Shown: piece by piece, positions 52,610-60,730 of the stretch | Position numbering within the stretch: the stretch's first letter is position 1 | Layout: each line of letters opens with the position of its first letter | Origin: Pedococcus dokdonensis | GTDB lineage: Bacteria; Actinomycetota; Actinomycetes; Actinomycetales; Dermatophilaceae | Assembly: GCF_900104525.1 (NCBI RefSeq) | Contig: NZ_LT629711.1 | Coordinates: 3,348,001-3,412,000 of the forward strand | Length of the DNA: 64,000 nucleotides | Direction: 5' to 3' | The notes under the pieces: model-generated | What the model saw: only the letters and a program-made list of their open reading frames with translations | The model's database searches: none | Told to the model about the DNA's origin: nothing | Position numbers and translations under genes: made by a program

Positions 52610-53838
52610 CAGGCGCGCTGCGTCTCCAGGAAGTCGGCGATCCGCCCGATCGCCTCGGTGAGGACCTCGACGTCGGGCAGCGTCACGAGCCGGAAGTGGT
52701 CGGGCTCGAACCAGTTGAAGCCGGTGCCGTGGGTGACCAGGATCTTCTTGCTGCGCAACAGGTCGATGACGAAGGCCTGGTCGTCCTCGATCGGGTAGAC
52801 GTCCGGGTCGAGCCGCGGGAAGCAGTACAGCGCCCCGTGCGGTTCGACGCAGGAGACGCCGGGGATCTCGTTGAGCAGCCGCCACGCGGTCTTGCTCTGC
52901 TCGTAGAAGCGACCGCCGGGGTGGATGTACTCCTCGATCGACTGGTAACCGCCGAGCGCGGTCTGGATCGCGTGCTGCCCGGGGACGTTGGCGCACATGC
53001 GCATGTTGGCCAGCAGCGTCAGTCCCTCGAGGAAGTCGGTGGCGAGCTCCTTGGGTCCGGACACCATCACCCAGCCGGCGCGGTAGCCGCAGACCCGGTA
53101 GGCCTTGGACAGCCCGCTGAAGGTCAGGCACAGGACGTCGTCGCCCGCGAACGTCGCGGTGTGGTGGTGGACGGGCTGGTTGACGTCGTCGGCGAAGAGG
53201 ATCTTCTCGTAGATCTCGTCTGACATCAGGACCAGGTTGTGGCGGCGGGCGATGTCGGCCATGCCGCGCACGATGTCGTCGCTGTAGACGGCACCGGTGG
53301 GGTTGTTGGGGTTGATCACGACGAGGGCGTGGGTGTTCTCGGTGATCTTCGACTCGATGTCGGCGAGGTCGGGGTTCCAGCCGTTGGACTCGTCGCAGCG
53401 GTAGTGGACGGGCGTCCCGCCGGCGAGGGTCACGGCGCCGGTCCACAGCGGGTAGTCCGGTGCGGGCACGAGGATCTCGTTGCCGTCGTCGACGAAGGCG
53501 GTGAGCACCATCGAGATCAGCTCGGAGACACCGTTGCCGATGAAGACGTCGTCGACGTGCGTGTCGGTCAGCCCGCGCGACTGGTAGTAGTGCGCCACCG
53601 CGGTGCGCGCGGAGTAGATGCCGCGGGAGTCGCTGTAGCCCTGCGAGTTCGGCAGGTGGTGCACCATGTCCTGGAGGATCGCCTGGGGGGCCTCGAACCC
53701 GAACGGCTGCGGGTTGCCGATGTTGAGCTTGAGGATCTTGTGTCCCTCGGCCTCGAGCTTCTGGGCCTCGACCAGGATCGGGCCGCGGACGTCGTAGCGG
53801 ACCTGGTGGAGCTTGCGGGACTGGGTGATTCGGCGCAC
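52609..53838 (-). CDS. PLP-dependent aminotransferase (AlaA-like)
   Basis: A 409-residue class I aminotransferase with INPNNPTGAVY, the PLP-lysine motif FSGLSKAYRVCGYRAGW and N-terminal LKLNIGNPQPFGF. Resembles glutamate-pyruvate/AlaA-type enzymes. Chained to the two crcB genes by overlaps, with no obvious functional link. GTG start. Confidence 0.93.
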   Translation of the reverse strand: MRRITQSRKLHQVRYDVRGPILVEAQKLEAEGHKILKLNIGNPQPFGFEAPQAILQDMVHHLPNSQGYSDSRGIYSARTAVAHYYQSRGLTDTHVDDVFIGNGVSELISMVLTAFVDDGNEILVPAPDYPLWTGAVTLAGGTPVHYRCDESNGWNPDLADIESKITENTHALVVINPNNPTGAVYSDDIVRGMADIARRHNLVLMSDEIYEKILFADDVNQPVHHHTATFAGDDVLCLTFSGLSKAYRVCGYRAGWVMVSGPKELATDFLEGLTLLANMRMCANVPGQHAIQTALGGYQSIEEYIHPGGRFYEQSKTAWRLLNEIPGVSCVEPHGALYCFPRLDPDVYPIEDDQAFVIDLLRSKKILVTHGTGFNWFEPDHFRLVTLPDVEVLTEAIGRIADFLETQRA

Positions 53839-53842
53839 GGGC

Positions 53843-54454
53843 TCAGTCTCCCAGCAGTTCGACCGTGGTCACGACGCTGGTCACGCTCGGGCGCGTCGGA
53901 GTCGAGCTGAACCCGAACCGGCAGGGCGGGTCGACGTCGGCCAGCCGCCCCAGGGGAGTGCCGCGCCACGAGCCGCCGAGGCTCGACACGGAGCGCAGGT
54001 CGGTGGCGCCGTACCACTCGCGGCGTCCTTCCAGCGCGGTCCCGCGCGTGCGGACCCCGCGCATCACGACCTTGGCGACCGGGTCGATGAGGGTGGCCCA
54101 GGCCGGGCTGGCCGCCACCGGCGGTGGCACCGCGCGCAGCAGCCAGCCGAGCGGCATACGGGGCCCGAGAGCCAGGTATGCCGTGAGCGCGCCTTCCGCC
54201 TGCACGTCCCAGCCGTCCGTGGTCGCCTGCACCGACACGGGTGTCGTGACGACCTCGTCGAACGCGTAGGTCTGCTGGACGAAGTCGGCGACCTCGTCGT
54301 CCGGGGCGAGGAGCGTCCGGTGCCCGGCAGCGTCCTCGACCATCACGTCGGCGAACGACCCGAGGGGTGACTCGGTCCACCGCCCCACGACGAACCGCAC
54401 GCCGCTGGTCGAGCCGACCCCGGCGATGGCGCCCGTGAAACGCAGTCGCTGCAC
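53843..54454 (-). CDS. Conserved actinobacterial protein of unknown function
   Basis: A 203-residue soluble protein (VQRLRFTGAIAGVGSTSGVRF start). Predicted mainly beta; no recognised motif. The GTG at 54454 gives a compact start; the frame stays open upstream into a hairpin region. Four bases upstream of the aminotransferase gene, so probably one operon. Confidence 0.7.
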   Translation of the reverse strand: MQRLRFTGAIAGVGSTSGVRFVVGRWTESPLGSFADVMVEDAAGHRTLLAPDDEVADFVQQTYAFDEVVTTPVSVQATTDGWDVQAEGALTAYLALGPRMPLGWLLRAVPPPVAASPAWATLIDPVAKVVMRGVRTRGTALEGRREWYGATDLRSVSSLGGSWRGTPLGRLADVDPPCRFGFSSTPTRPSVTSVVTTVELLGD

Positions 54455-54470
54455 GCCCGCCAGCCTCTCA

Positions 54471-54537
54471 GACGCGCGAGTTTGAAGGGTCCGCCGGACC
54501 ATGGCCCGGGAGATTCTTCAAACTCCGTCTCGCGCGC
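54471..54537 (-). terminator. Inverted repeat between MFS and the unknown gene
   Basis: GAGTTTGAAG (54478-54487) pairs with CTTCAAACTC (54516-54525), extended by GCGCGAG with CTCGCGC. Follows the MFS stop on the minus strand. Confidence 0.7.
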
Positions 54538-54542
54538 AGCAC

Positions 54543-56015
54543 TCAGTGGGTCGGCTTGGTGAAGGCGAGGGCTGCGACGACGCCGATCAGCAGCACTGCG
54601 GCGGGGAGCAGCAGGGTCTGCGACATCGCCGTGGCGAAGCCGTCCGCGATCTGCGGCGGGAGCTTCACCCCCGAGGTGCGCTGCGACATGTCCTGCGGCA
54701 CGCCTGGGAGGTTCGCGGTGAGCCGGGCCTCGATCAGGGCCGCGATGGCGGCGCTGCCCAGCACGGCGCCGACCTGGCGGGTGGTGTTGTAGATGCCCGA
54801 CCCGGCACCGGCGGATGACAGCGGCAGGTTGCGGGTCGCGGTCGCGGCCAGCGGGGCCCACATGAAGGCGTTCGCGACACCCATGAGCGCCATGGGCAGC
54901 AGGAGCAGCCAGGTCTTGCTGTCGACCGTCGTGACCCGGCTCAGCCAGAAGAGGGAGGCCGAGCAGAGCGCCAGCCCGAACGCCGTGATGGTGCGCGGGT
55001 GGATGCGGTCGGTCAGCTTGCCTGCGACGGGTGCCAGCGCGGCAGACAGCACGGCCATCGGCACGAGCAGCAGGGCGGACCTGGTCGGGGTCAGGCCGCG
55101 GACGACCTGCGCGTACAGCATGAACGGGAAGGCCATGCCGGTGATCGAGAAGCCGACCGAGCTGATCGCGATGTTGGACAGCGAGAAGTTGCGGTCGCGG
55201 AAGAGTCCCAGCGGCACCAGCGGCTCGGTGCGGATCCGGCTCTGCCAGAAGATGAAGAGGCCGAAGATGACCAGGCCGGCGACGATGAGCAGGGGCACCG
55301 AGAGGATGCCGTTGATCTGGCCCCAGTCGTAGGTCTCGCCCTCCTGGATGCCGAAGACCAGCAGGAACATGCCGACGGCCGAGAGCGCCACGCCGACCCA
55401 GTCGAAGGTGTGGCTGTGCGTCTCGAGCCGGGGCACCAGGCGCATGGCCAGCACGAAGGCGACGACCCCGATCGGCACGTTGATGAAGAAGATCCACTCC
55501 CAGCCGGGACCGTCCACGAGCAGCCCACCCAGGAGCGGCCCGACCAGGATGGCGACGCCGGCGGTGGCGCCCCAGAGCGACATCGCCTGGCCGCGCGAGG
55601 CAGCCGGGAAGGTGCGGGTGATGACGGCCATCGTCTGCGGGGTCATCAGCGACGCGCCGAGACCCTGCACGACGCGGGCGATGATCAGCATCGCGATCGT
55701 GCTGGTCAGGCCGCACCACAGCGAGGCGACGGTGAACAGCGCGAGCCCGGCGAGGTAGACGTACTTCGGCCCGATCCGGTCGCCGAGCCGGCCGGTGATC
55801 AGCAACGGCACGGCATACGCGAGCAGGTAGGCGGAGGTGACCCAGATGACGGCGTTCACGTCGGAGTCGAGGCCCTGCATGATCGCCGGCGTCGCCACCG
55901 ACACGATCGTGGAGTCGACCAGGATCATGAAGAAGCCGATCACCATCGCCCACAGCGCCGGCCAGGGACGGTAGTCGGCGGGGAGGTCGGTCCTCACGGT
56001 TGTGGGTGCGGCCAT
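54543..56015 (-). CDS. MFS multidrug transporter, DHA2 type
   Basis: A 490-residue, fourteen-helix carrier (VDSTIVSVATPAIMQGL, GRLGDRIGPKYVYL, INVPIGVVAFVLA). The start ATG lies inside the end of padR (22-base overlap), so translation is coupled. Likely target of the PadR repressor. Confidence 0.93.
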   Translation of the reverse strand: MAAPTTVRTDLPADYRPWPALWAMVIGFFMILVDSTIVSVATPAIMQGLDSDVNAVIWVTSAYLLAYAVPLLITGRLGDRIGPKYVYLAGLALFTVASLWCGLTSTIAMLIIARVVQGLGASLMTPQTMAVITRTFPAASRGQAMSLWGATAGVAILVGPLLGGLLVDGPGWEWIFFINVPIGVVAFVLAMRLVPRLETHSHTFDWVGVALSAVGMFLLVFGIQEGETYDWGQINGILSVPLLIVAGLVIFGLFIFWQSRIRTEPLVPLGLFRDRNFSLSNIAISSVGFSITGMAFPFMLYAQVVRGLTPTRSALLLVPMAVLSAALAPVAGKLTDRIHPRTITAFGLALCSASLFWLSRVTTVDSKTWLLLLPMALMGVANAFMWAPLAATATRNLPLSSAGAGSGIYNTTRQVGAVLGSAAIAALIEARLTANLPGVPQDMSQRTSGVKLPPQIADGFATAMSQTLLLPAAVLLIGVVAALAFTKPTH

Positions 56016-56560
56016 GGCAGGTCGCCTTTCTCGAGTCGGGAGATGAAGCCGTTGATCCAGTCCTGCTGGGCGACGGTCATGTGACGGATGTAGTCGGCGG
56101 TGATCCAGTACGCCTCGGCGACCTCGCGAGCCCTGGCCTTGTCGACGAGGCAGTCGATGTCGGAGAGCTCGCGCTCGATCACCGCGAGGTGGTCGCGCAG
56201 GTCGGCGCACACGGCGCTCGCGGGGGCGTTGTGCGCCTCGGCGAGGGCGAGCGCGAAGGTGGGGAACTCGTTGACCGGCTCGCGCAGGATCTCGCGGATG
56301 CGCGCGACCAGGGCGGTGCGTCCGGCATCGGTGATGGCGTAGGTGGTGCGCTCGGGGCGGTTGCCCTCGCGCCCGGTGCCGGTGGCCTCGGCCATCCCGT
56401 CGGCGGTGAGCCGGTCGACGGTGCGGTACAGCGACCCGGGGGTGACCCGGACGATGCGGTCCTCGTGGCGCTCCAGCAGCAGCTGGTACATCTCGTAGGG
56501 GTGCATCGACCGCTCGTTGAGGAGGGCGAGCGCCGAGATGGCGAGGGGGGTGAGCGTCAT
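55994..56560 (-). CDS. PadR-family transcriptional repressor
   Basis: A 188-residue repressor: N-terminal winged helix (SALALLNERSMHPYEMYQLLLE, PGSLYRTVDRLTADGM) and C-terminal helical Vir-type domain. ATG 56560 is the family-like start. The promoter carries 22-bp tandem repeats and a palindromic operator. Confidence 0.93.
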   Translation of the reverse strand: MTLTPLAISALALLNERSMHPYEMYQLLLERHEDRIVRVTPGSLYRTVDRLTADGMAEATGTGREGNRPERTTYAITDAGRTALVARIREILREPVNEFPTFALALAEAHNAPASAVCADLRDHLAVIERELSDIDCLVDKARAREVAEAYWITADYIRHMTVAQQDWINGFISRLEKGDLPWPHPQP

Positions 56561-56610
56561 GCGGTGCCACGTCCCTTCGCTCGTCGGGTTGGTCGGGTGC
56601 GCCGGGAAGA

Positions 56611-56690
56611 CCGTTCCGGCTGAATGGGTCGACTGTTCCGGCTGAAAGGGTCGACTGTTCCGGCTGAAAGGGTCGACTGTTCCGGCTGAA
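56611..56690 (+). repeat. 22-bp tandem repeat array in the padR promoter
   Basis: Three full units (56611-56632, 56633-56654, 56655-56676) and a partial fourth (56677-56690). Each contains GTTCCGGCTGAA followed by [AT]GGGTCGA; the units are nearly identical. TTCCGGCTGAA is itself an imperfect inverted repeat. Confidence 0.85.
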
Positions 56691-56708
56691 ATATTCCGCG
56701 TGGAATAT
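56691..56708. promoter_or_regulatory. Palindromic operator, probably for PadR
   Basis: ATATTCCGCGTGGAATAT is an inverted repeat with 7-bp perfect arms (ATATTCC/GGAATAT), directly after the tandem repeats and between padR and the divergent MFS gene. The A/T-flanked arms fit PadR sites. Confidence 0.65.
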
Positions 56709-56773
56709 AGGCCCGTGTCGCGAGCCGCGTCAAACCACCCGCCCGGCGCCGCCCGCCCCCCTAGAGTCGGCGC

Positions 56774-58132
56774 GTGACGCCGCGATCCGCGCCGCCGTCG
56801 GCGCTGCCACCACGCGTGGTGCGCGGCTACGCGCTCGGGTCGGTCGCCACGGGCGCGTTCGGCACCGTGCCGGGGCTTTTGTTGCTGCCCTACCTCACCG
56901 ACCGGCTCGGGGTGGCCGCCGGGCTCGCGGGCGCGATCGTGTTCCTGCCCAAGGCCTGGGACGTCGTCCTCAACCCGGTCGCCGGCCGGATCAGCGACCA
57001 CACGGTCTCACCGTCGGGCCCACGCCGACCGTTCCTCCTGCGCGGCGGGGTCGCCCTCGCGCTCGCCTTCGCGGTGCTCTTCGCCGGACCTGCCTCGCCG
57101 CAGGGGGTGTCCGCCACGTGGGTCGTCGTCGCGTTCCTCGCCTGCGCGACGGCCTACGCGTTCTTCCAGGTGCCCTATGTCGCGATGCCGGCCGAGATGA
57201 CCGACGACTATGGCGAGCGCACCCGGCTGATGATCTGGCGGGTGGCGGTCCTGGCGCTCGCGATCCTCGTCAGCGGGGCGTCGGCCCCGGCGATCCGCGA
57301 CGCGGTCGGGCCCGCCCAGGGCTACCGCGTGATGGGCCTCGTCGTCGCCGCGCTCATCCTCGTCGGGGTGCTCGGGGCGTGGCGGGGCACCGCAGCGGCT
57401 CCCACTCGTGTCGTGCCGGCGTCCGCGGGCGGCTTGGCTGCTCAGCTGCGGATCGTGGCTGCTGCCAAGGACTTCCGCATGCTGCTCGGCACGTTCGTGC
57501 TCCAGGCGCTGGCGACCGGGGCGATGCTCGCGGGCGTCGACTACGTCGCCCGCCACGTCCTCGGGCGGCCCGGCGCCTCGACCGTCCTGTTCGTCTGCTT
57601 CGTGGGCCCTGCGCTGCTCGTGACGCCCGTGTGGCAGCGGGTGGGCGCCGTCCGCGGCAAGCGCTGGGGGTATGCCGCCGCGTCCGTCCTGCTCGCGGCT
57701 GGCGCCCTGGCACTGGTGGCCGCCCGGTCGCTGCCGCTCGTCCTCGTCTACCTCGCCGTCGCGGTGGTGGGTGTGGGTTACGCGGGTGCGCAGGTCTTCC
57801 CGCTGGCCATGCTGCCCGACGTCGCCGCGGTCGACGCCGCCCGCTCCGGCGCGAACCGGATCGGTGTCTTCACCGGCGTCTGGACCGCGGGCGAGACGCT
57901 CGGGCTGGCCCTCGGCCCCGGCCTGTATGCCGTGGTGCTCGCCGTGGGTGGCTACGTCTCCTCGACGGATTCGACTGCAGTGCAGCCGGACTCGGCGGTC
58001 ACTGCGATCGGGATCGGCTTCTCCGTGGTGCCGGCGGCCCTCGTGGCGGTGAGCCTGCTCCTCCTGGCTCGCTACCGTCTCGACGAGGCAGCGGTGTCCG
58101 GTGCCGCCGTCCCCACGCACGAGGAGGTCTGA
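56774..58132 (+). CDS. MFS transporter, GPH (glycoside-cation symporter) type
   Basis: A 452-residue, twelve-helix carrier with KAWDVVLNPVAGRISDHT and GPRRPFLL, typical of the melibiose-carrier/GPH group, and AEMTDDYGERTRLMIWR in the middle loop. GTG start. Overlaps the PLP enzyme by one base, so the two are coupled. Confidence 0.9.
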   Translation: MTPRSAPPSALPPRVVRGYALGSVATGAFGTVPGLLLLPYLTDRLGVAAGLAGAIVFLPKAWDVVLNPVAGRISDHTVSPSGPRRPFLLRGGVALALAFAVLFAGPASPQGVSATWVVVAFLACATAYAFFQVPYVAMPAEMTDDYGERTRLMIWRVAVLALAILVSGASAPAIRDAVGPAQGYRVMGLVVAALILVGVLGAWRGTAAAPTRVVPASAGGLAAQLRIVAAAKDFRMLLGTFVLQALATGAMLAGVDYVARHVLGRPGASTVLFVCFVGPALLVTPVWQRVGAVRGKRWGYAAASVLLAAGALALVAARSLPLVLVYLAVAVVGVGYAGAQVFPLAMLPDVAAVDAARSGANRIGVFTGVWTAGETLGLALGPGLYAVVLAVGGYVSSTDSTAVQPDSAVTAIGIGFSVVPAALVAVSLLLLARYRLDEAAVSGAAVPTHEEV

Positions 58133-59577
58133 TGGGACTGTCCACCGACGAGGTCGTCGCCCGGCTCGAGGCGATGCGGTCGGGCGACCTGCCGACCCAC
58201 GGCGGGCGCACCCTCGCCTACGTCTACGACTCGGGCCTGGCGGACGCCGACGCGCTGGGTCGTCGGGCGCTGGCGATGTTCGCGTCGGCGAACGGCCTCG
58301 ACCCCACCGCCTTCCCGAGCCTGCTGCAGATGGAGCAGGAGCTGGTCGGCTTCGCGGGACGGCTGCTCGACGCACCCGACGGTTACGTCGGCACGGCGAC
58401 CAGTGGAGGCACCGAGTCGATCCTGCTGGCCGTGCAGACCGCCCGCGACGCCCGCCCCGACGTCGAACGACCCCGGATGGTCCTGCCGACGACAGCCCAC
58501 GCGGCGTTCCACAAGGCAGCCCACTACTTCGGTGTCGAGGCGGTGCTCGTCCCGGTCGACCCGGTGACCTTCCGGGCCGATGCCGACGCCATGGCCGCCG
58601 CGATCGATGACCGCACGGTGCTCGTGGTCGCGAGTGCGCCCTCCTACGCCCACGGGGTGGTCGACCCGGTCGGCGCGATCGCGGGGACGGCGGCTGCCGC
58701 CGGCGCCCGGTGCCACGTCGACGCCTGCATCGGTGGTTGGGTGCTGCCCTACCTCCAGCGCGCCGGTGCCGAGCTGCCGGCGTGGACCTTCGAGGTGGAG
58801 GGCGTCACGAGCATCTCGGTCGACCTGCACAAGTACGCCTACACGCCGAAGGGAGTCTCCCTGCTGCTCCACCGCACGGCCGCCCTGCGGAGACCCCAGT
58901 TCTTCGCCGCCGCCGACTGGCCCGGCTACACGATGCTGAACTCGACCACCCAGTCCACCAAGTCGGGCGGCCCGCTGGCCGCAGCCTGGGCCGTGGTCAC
59001 GCACCTCGGCGACGACGGCTACGCGACGCTGGCCGCCCAGGTCGGCGACGGCATACGGGCGCTCCTGGCGGGGCTGGCCGCGATCCCGCAGCTGACCGTG
59101 GTCGCCGCGCCCGAGTCGACGCTGGTGGCCCTGCGCGTGGACGAGAGCTGTGACGTGTTCACGATCTGCGACGAGATGCAGTCCCGCGGGTGGTTCGTGC
59201 AGCCGCAGATGGCGTTCGGTGGGGAGCCACCGACGATGCACCTGACCCTGAGCGCCGCGACGGCTCCGCTGGTGCCGGAGTTCCTGGCCGCGCTGGCCGA
59301 CTCGGTCGCGGCGGCGGTGGCGGCCGGGCCGGTGCGGGTCGCCCCGGAGCTCGTGGCGGCGGCCGGCGCCATCGACCCCGCCACCCTCGACGAGGCGGCC
59401 TTCGACGGGCTGCTCCAGGTGGCCGGGCTGGCCGGCGCCGACGGCGAGCTGACGTTGCCGGAGCGGTTCGCGCCGGTCAACGCGCTGCTCGACGTGGCAC
59501 CGCCGCGCCTGCGCGAGGCGCTGCTCGTCGCCTTCCTTGACCGGCTTTCGCGCCCCCGGCCGACAACCAGCCCCTAG
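58132..59577 (+). CDS. PLP-dependent decarboxylase/lyase (sphingosine-1-phosphate lyase-like)
   Basis: A 481-residue group II PLP enzyme: ATSGGTESILLAVQTAR binds the cofactor phosphate, HVDACIGGWVLPYL carries the Asp, and SISVDLHKYAYTPKG contains the Schiff-base Lys. Close to glutamate decarboxylase and sphingosine-1-phosphate lyase families; substrate uncertain. Coupled to the upstream transporter, which may import the substrate. Confidence 0.92.
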   Translation: MGLSTDEVVARLEAMRSGDLPTHGGRTLAYVYDSGLADADALGRRALAMFASANGLDPTAFPSLLQMEQELVGFAGRLLDAPDGYVGTATSGGTESILLAVQTARDARPDVERPRMVLPTTAHAAFHKAAHYFGVEAVLVPVDPVTFRADADAMAAAIDDRTVLVVASAPSYAHGVVDPVGAIAGTAAAAGARCHVDACIGGWVLPYLQRAGAELPAWTFEVEGVTSISVDLHKYAYTPKGVSLLLHRTAALRRPQFFAAADWPGYTMLNSTTQSTKSGGPLAAAWAVVTHLGDDGYATLAAQVGDGIRALLAGLAAIPQLTVVAAPESTLVALRVDESCDVFTICDEMQSRGWFVQPQMAFGGEPPTMHLTLSAATAPLVPEFLAALADSVAAAVAAGPVRVAPELVAAAGAIDPATLDEAAFDGLLQVAGLAGADGELTLPERFAPVNALLDVAPPRLREALLVAFLDRLSRPRPTTSP

Positions 59578-59587
59578 GCTCCCCTCC

Positions 59588-60034
59588 ATGGCACCCACGT
59601 CAGACCTCGGCGAGCTCGAGGTCGAGCTGAGCCGGCTGCTCCGGCGGGCCCGCAGCGCTCAGCAGCGCACCGCCGCCCAGGTGCACCCCGACCTCGACTC
59701 CGCCGGGTATGCCGTGCTGGTCGCGATCCGCGACCTGGCCCTCGCCGGGGGAGGGGCCCGTGGCGGTGACATCTCCGACGTGCTCGGCCTGCACAAGTCG
59801 ACGACGAGCCGGAACCTCACGACGCTCGAGGAGCTCAGGCTGATCGAGCGGATCCCCGACCCGGCCGACGCCCGAGCCCGACAGGTGCGGCTGACGACCG
59901 CCGGTTCCGAGGCCCTCGAGCGCACGTTCGCGGGCCGCCGCGAACGGCTCAAGGCCCGGCTGGCCGACTGGACCGCCGACGACGTGGCCGACCTGGCCCG
60001 GCTCCTGCGCCTCCTCAACGACACCGCCCCCTGA
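59588..60034 (+). CDS. MarR-family regulator
   Basis: A 148-residue winged helix with SDVLGLHKSTTSRNLTTLEELRLI and DPADARARQVRLT. Ten bases after the PLP enzyme gene, so probably in its operon. ATG 59588. Confidence 0.92.
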   Translation: MAPTSDLGELEVELSRLLRRARSAQQRTAAQVHPDLDSAGYAVLVAIRDLALAGGGARGGDISDVLGLHKSTTSRNLTTLEELRLIERIPDPADARARQVRLTTAGSEALERTFAGRRERLKARLADWTADDVADLARLLRLLNDTAP

Positions 60035-60097
60035 TCCTCCGGTCGGGTGTGCCGGCCCGCGCGAGGCGCGCTGACACCCGGCTGCGGTCGACCAGAA

Positions 60098-60142
60098 GTT
60101 GCGTGTAGCAACTAACTGGAGTTATGGTTGTGTTCTGCAACC
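60098..60142 (+). promoter_or_regulatory. Two MarR-type palindromes before the marR/MFS operon
   Basis: GTTGCGTGTAGCAAC (60098-60112) and GGTTGTGTTCTGCAACC (60126-60142) are both inverted repeats of the GTTGC/GCAAC type, 28 bases apart centre to centre. They flank the likely -10 region of the operon and probably bind the MarR encoded next. Confidence 0.72.
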
Positions 60143-60154
60143 AAAGGACTCCGC

Positions 60155-60730
60155 ATGACCGCCCTCACCGACGCACCCGCGACGCAGCACCGAGCCACCG
60201 ACGACGTCCTCTCGGCACTCTCCAGCCTGATCCGGGCCAGTCGTTCGATCGCTCGTCAGCGCCAGGCCCAGCTCGGCGCGTCGGGGACTCCCCTGGCCAT
60301 CCTCAAGGTGCTGGCCACCCAGCCCGACGAGGACCGGCCGGGTGACCTCGCGCTGGCGACCGGCGTCGCGCCCTCCGTGGTCAGCCGGGCCCTGAGCCGG
60401 CTCGAGGAGGACGGCCTGGTCGTCCGCCACAAGGATGAGGTCGACGCGCGGGCCTGCCACATCACCCTCACCGCCGAGGGAAGCGACCAGCTCGCGACGA
60501 TCTCCGACCAGTACGTCGCCCTCCTCGACGACGCCCTGACCGACCTCACCGACGACGACGTCGAACGCCTCCCCGGCCTGCTCCGCACGCTGGAGCAGGC
60601 CCTGCGCCGGGCCGGCGAGCGAGCCGCAGCCCCGCGGCACGCCCCGCTCGCGCCCAGCCTCGCCGAGGCGCACCCCACCTACCCCGCACCCGCCACCGCA
60701 TCCGCGACGACCACCCACAGAGAGCCCTGA
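60155..60730 (+). CDS. MarR-family repressor of an MFS pump
   Basis: A 191-residue winged helix (LALATGVAPSVVSRALSRLEEDGLV, DEVDARACHITLT) with an Ala/Pro-rich C-terminal extension. One-base overlap with the MFS gene (TGATG). Likely autorepressor via the palindromes upstream. Confidence 0.93.
   Translation: MTALTDAPATQHRATDDVLSALSSLIRASRSIARQRQAQLGASGTPLAILKVLATQPDEDRPGDLALATGVAPSVVSRALSRLEEDGLVVRHKDEVDARACHITLTAEGSDQLATISDQYVALLDDALTDLTDDDVERLPGLLRTLEQALRRAGERAAAPRHAPLAPSLAEAHPTYPAPATASATTTHREP

Noticed and set aside
52610..52640. Fluoride riboswitch before crcB
   Set aside because: The first crcB start overlaps the aminotransferase stop, leaving no leader, and no riboswitch core was seen.
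57118..59577. One very long rightward frame that would add over 300 residues to the PLP enzyme
   Set aside because: The first 1,000 bases overlap the MFS transporter in another frame and give low-complexity Arg/Gly/Ala sequence. The PLP enzyme begins naturally at ATG 58132.
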